Assembly (NCBI GenBank): GCA_028703035.1
Contig: JAQVNR010000062.1
Coordinates: 1 to 7,128 of the forward strand
Direction: 5' to 3'
DNA from: Bacilli bacterium
Lineage (GTDB): Bacteria > Bacillota_I > Bacilli_A > RF39 > UBA660
DNA length: 7,128 bases
A program made the position numbers and the translations under genes. Numbering within the stretch: the stretch's first letter is position 1; every line of letters begins with the position of its first letter. Below are positions 4,796 to 7,128 of this stretch, in pieces. The notes below the pieces were generated by a model. The model was given only the letters and a program-made list of their open reading frames with translations, did no database searches and had not been told where the DNA came from.

Positions 4796-6493
4796 ATGAA
4801 ATATAAAATTATAGGAAGAAATAATTATAATGCTGACAATTTATTATACGAAATACTTTATAATAGAGAAGTAGAAGATATAGAAAAATTTTTAAATATT
4901 GACGAAAGTATAGTTACAAATCCTTTAAGTTTTAAAAATATGGATATTGCAGTAAAATGTTTATTAAAACACCTAGAAGAAGAATCTAATATATTAATTA
5001 TACCAGATACAGATGTTGATGGACTTACAGCTTCTACATTACTCTATAATTACATAAAAGAAATATATCCAAATGCTAATTTATTCTTTCAAAACCATAT
5101 TAAAAAAACGCATGGTATTATGTTAGATGACTTAAAAGATATATTACCAACAATTCAATTATTAATTCTTCCTGACGCTTCAAGCGAACAATTTAAAGAA
5201 CATAAAATAATAAAAGATATGGGTATTGATATTATTGTTTTAGACCATCATAGTGTTAAAGGTTATAGTAAAAATGCAATTGTTGTAAATAATCAGTTAT
5301 CTAAAATTTCTACCAATTTATCAGGGGTAGGAATGACATATAAATTTTGCAAAGCATTAGATGAAGAATTATGGGAAGATAAAGCTGATAAATATCTTGA
5401 TTTAGTAGCAGTTGGGTTACTGGCAGATTACATGGACACAAAAGATTTAGAAGTACAATATTATATTCGAAAAGGTTTAAGTAATATAAAAAGTCCAGCA
5501 TTAAAAGCACTAATTGAAGCACAAGATTTTTCATTAAAAGGAGAAATAAATCCAATTGCTATTGCTTTTTATATTGCACCTCTTATTAATTCAGTTTATA
5601 GATTAGGGAAGATTGAAGATAAAGATTTGATGTTTAAATCATTTTCGAATATTGATAGTGATAAAACATACATATATAAACCTACTAGAGGTAGTCGAAA
5701 AGGACAAGAAATTGAAGAAACTATCTATCAAAAATCTGCAAGAATGTGTGTTAGCCACAATAATAAAAGAAAAAGGTTGTCAGAAAAGTTAATTAAACCA
5801 ATTGAAGATCAAATTAACTTAGATAATAAAATTATATGTGTTAAAGTTGATAAAGAAGAATCTGAAGGAATGTCTGGTTTATTAGCAAATGCTTTATTAG
5901 GGAAATTTAATAAACCATCTATTGTCTATTCAATAAATAGCAAAAATGAAATTAAAGGAAGTATGAGAGCTAATACTGGAGATTTTAAAGACAAATTGCA
6001 AAAAACAGGATTATTTGTTTTTGTTGCAGGACATCAAGACGCAGCGGGATTACAAATTAAGGAACACTGCTTAGAAGATATTGATGAAAAACTTAATGAA
6101 TTTTTTAAAGATGAAACTTTTGAAAAAATTCATTATATAGATTTTAAAATACCATTTGAAGAAATATCATTTGAATTTATTAAAGATATTTGTGACTTAA
6201 AATATATGTATAGTACAAATATTAAAGAACCATTGATATATGTAGAAAATGTAAAAGTGCAAACAAAAGATATTAAACTAATAGGTAAAAAAAAGAATAC
6301 CATAAAAATAGAGACAGATGAAGTTGATTTTATTAAGTTTAGAAGTAGTGAAGAAGTTTATAATGATATGGTAGATTGGAAAGATGAAGTAGTATTAAAT
6401 ATTGTTGGTAGAGCAAGTATTAATGAATATAATGGTAAATTAACTGGACAGATTTTTGTTGATGAATGGGAAGTTTTAGAAAATGACAATTAA
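4796..6493 (+). CDS. RecJ-like single-strand DNA exonuclease, DHH/DHHA1 family (SPbeta YorK-like)
   Basis: 565 residues, the usual RecJ size. Seen: all main RecJ motifs. I is LIIPDTDVDGLTAS with D71/D73/D75. II is THG at 105-107. LILPDAS has D127. III is the signature LDHH at 149-152. GLLADYMD at 207-214 has D211. PLINSVYRLG at 262-271 resembles the RecJ P-x-x-N-x-x-x-R-x-G segment. The DHHA1 part follows, with EGMSGLLANALL (357-368), GSMRA (388-392) and GHQDAAG (412-418, H413). Residues about 450-565 fit the OB-type C-terminal domain. Known: RecJ degrades ssDNA 5' to 3' using Mn2+/Mg2+ bound by the Asp/His cluster. No catalytic residue is visibly missing, so it is probably active. Likely jobs are removal of primers or flaps, or end resection for the recombination ATPase upstream. 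Start ATG4796 has GAGAGGG at 4777-4783 inside the primase end. The gap to the polymerase gene is 20 bp. Confidence 0.92.
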   Translation: MKYKIIGRNNYNADNLLYEILYNREVEDIEKFLNIDESIVTNPLSFKNMDIAVKCLLKHLEEESNILIIPDTDVDGLTASTLLYNYIKEIYPNANLFFQNHIKKTHGIMLDDLKDILPTIQLLILPDASSEQFKEHKIIKDMGIDIIVLDHHSVKGYSKNAIVVNNQLSKISTNLSGVGMTYKFCKALDEELWEDKADKYLDLVAVGLLADYMDTKDLEVQYYIRKGLSNIKSPALKALIEAQDFSLKGEINPIAIAFYIAPLINSVYRLGKIEDKDLMFKSFSNIDSDKTYIYKPTRGSRKGQEIEETIYQKSARMCVSHNNKRKRLSEKLIKPIEDQINLDNKIICVKVDKEESEGMSGLLANALLGKFNKPSIVYSINSKNEIKGSMRANTGDFKDKLQKTGLFVFVAGHQDAAGLQIKEHCLEDIDEKLNEFFKDETFEKIHYIDFKIPFEEISFEFIKDICDLKYMYSTNIKEPLIYVENVKVQTKDIKLIGKKKNTIKIETDEVDFIKFRSSEEVYNDMVDWKDEVVLNIVGRASINEYNGKLTGQIFVDEWEVLENDN

Positions 6494-6500
6494 TATATTT

Positions 6501-6510
6501 AGGATGTGAT
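6501..6510 (+). promoter_or_regulatory. Ribosome binding site supporting the TTG start of the polymerase
   Basis: AGGATGTGAT precedes the TTG at 6514. AGGA ends 9 nt before the start, and the GTGAT part also resembles the extended Firmicutes Shine-Dalgarno. No ATG lies near it, and the residues right after the TTG lead directly into the conserved ELHTHS motif, so this TTG is the credible start. Confidence 0.65.
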
Positions 6511-6513
6511 TAC

Positions 6514-7128
6514 TTGACAAGACCAAATTATAGAACAGAATTACATACACATAGTTACTATTCCCTTTTAGATGGTTTACCAAGTCCAACAGAAATTATT
6601 AAAAATGCAGTCAGTAAGGGTATGAAAAGTATAGCCCTTACTGATCACGGATTTTTAGGAGGCATGGCTGAATTTTTTTTACAGGCCAAAAAGAACAACA
6701 TTAAACCAATTTATGGGATCGAGTTTTATGAAACGTCTAATGTTTTAAGTAAAGATAAAGATAATAGATATTATCATTTACTTATATTATGTAAAAATAA
6801 TAATGGGATGAGAGAATTAAATAAAGTAGTAAAAAGGTCTACTCAAGAAGAAAATTTCTATTATAAACCACGTATTGAAATTGATTGGTTAAAACCATTT
6901 GCTGACGATATAGTGGTTAGTACAGCATGTTTAAATGGGAGAATAAATAAAATAGATAGAAAGGAAAAAATTGAATTTGTAAATTATATGAAGTCTATAT
7001 TTAAAAATTTTTATATAGAACTTCAGAGTCATGAAACGGAAGATCAGATTGCTTGTAATAAAGAATTATTAGAAGTATCGAAGCTAACTAATACTCCTAT
7101 TGTTATTACTTGTGATGCTCATATGCTC
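6514..7128 (+). CDS. DNA polymerase III alpha subunit, DnaE-type, N-terminal PHP domain (truncated by window edge; SPbeta YorL-like)
   Basis: Open for all 205 codons from TTG6514 to the window end. A full DnaE is roughly 1,000-1,200 residues, so most of the polymerase lies to the right. Seen: ELHTHSYYSLLDG (residues 9-21), ALTDHG (41-46), PIYGIEFY (65-72), YYHLLILCKN (86-95), VVSTACLNG (134-142) and VITCDAHM (197-204). These are the successive PHP motifs of bacterial replicative polymerases. The candidate metal ligands are all present: H11, H13, D20, H45, E70, H88, C139, D201, H203. Known: PHP domains with intact ligands can bind metals and give 3'-5' proofreading, whereas E. coli DnaE has lost this. 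The palm and finger catalytic residues are not in the window. As the last visible gene of the operon it is the probable phage replicase, working with the helicase and primase. DnaE versus PolC cannot be settled completely, but starting directly at PHP without an OB/exonuclease region favours DnaE. Confidence 0.93.
   Translation, partial: MTRPNYRTELHTHSYYSLLDGLPSPTEIIKNAVSKGMKSIALTDHGFLGGMAEFFLQAKKNNIKPIYGIEFYETSNVLSKDKDNRYYHLLILCKNNNGMRELNKVVKRSTQEENFYYKPRIEIDWLKPFADDIVVSTACLNGRINKIDRKEKIEFVNYMKSIFKNFYIELQSHETEDQIACNKELLEVSKLTNTPIVITCDAHML

Noticed and set aside
5310..5555. Minus-strand open frame of 81 codons, leucine-rich, inside the RecJ-like gene
   Set aside because: The Leu-rich, membrane-like look comes from reading AT-rich coding DNA backwards. 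It covers conserved RecJ motifs on the + strand.

Overview
The window is very AT-rich. Its codon use favours AT-ending codons (AAA, GAA, AAT, ATA), its ribosome binding sites are Firmicutes-like (GGAGGT, GGTG, AGGA), and two of its genes use TTG starts. The five complete genes and one truncated gene all lie on the + strand, are closely spaced, and form the DNA replication module of a large phage or prophage of a low-GC Firmicute (Clostridium or Bacillus relatives). From memory, the order RecA-like ATPase, small unknown protein, DnaB-type helicase, DnaG-type primase, RecJ-type nuclease, DNA polymerase III alpha matches the yorG-yorH-yorI-yorJ-yorK-yorL block of Bacillus phage SPbeta. That match is recognition by gene order and protein family, not an alignment. 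The host genus cannot be fixed from the sequence.

Layout. Positions 1-142 hold no protein gene. They look like the right end of an IS200/IS605-type element: a chain of short hairpins ending in a GAAGC-stem-GTAGTTCAC terminus, the hallmark of a TnpB omega RNA (HEARO) scaffold. The tnpB gene itself would lie to the left, outside the window. Just after this end, where the omega RNA guide should lie, comes a perfect 13-bp inverted repeat (156-189), and then the first phage gene. 199-1407 encodes a RecA/Sak4-like ATPase with an altered Walker A. A 16-bp hairpin (1419-1456) separates it from 1471-2157, a small protein of unknown function with a possible zinc knuckle. The replisome genes follow with gaps of 3-22 bp: helicase (2180-3730, TTG start), primase (3737-4792), RecJ-like DHH nuclease (4796-6493), and the N-terminal PHP domain of a DnaE-type polymerase (from 6514, TTG start, running off the right edge).

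How the genes work together (inference from families). The helicase unwinds, the primase primes and the polymerase extends. The RecJ-like nuclease and the RecA/Sak4-like ATPase probably handle primer or flap removal, recombination or annealing. The phage would then depend on the host mainly for clamp, clamp loader, ligase and perhaps SSB. The most interesting element is at the left edge: a transposon-derived guide RNA end sitting directly against the replication operon. Its predicted guide is the phage's own operon leader.
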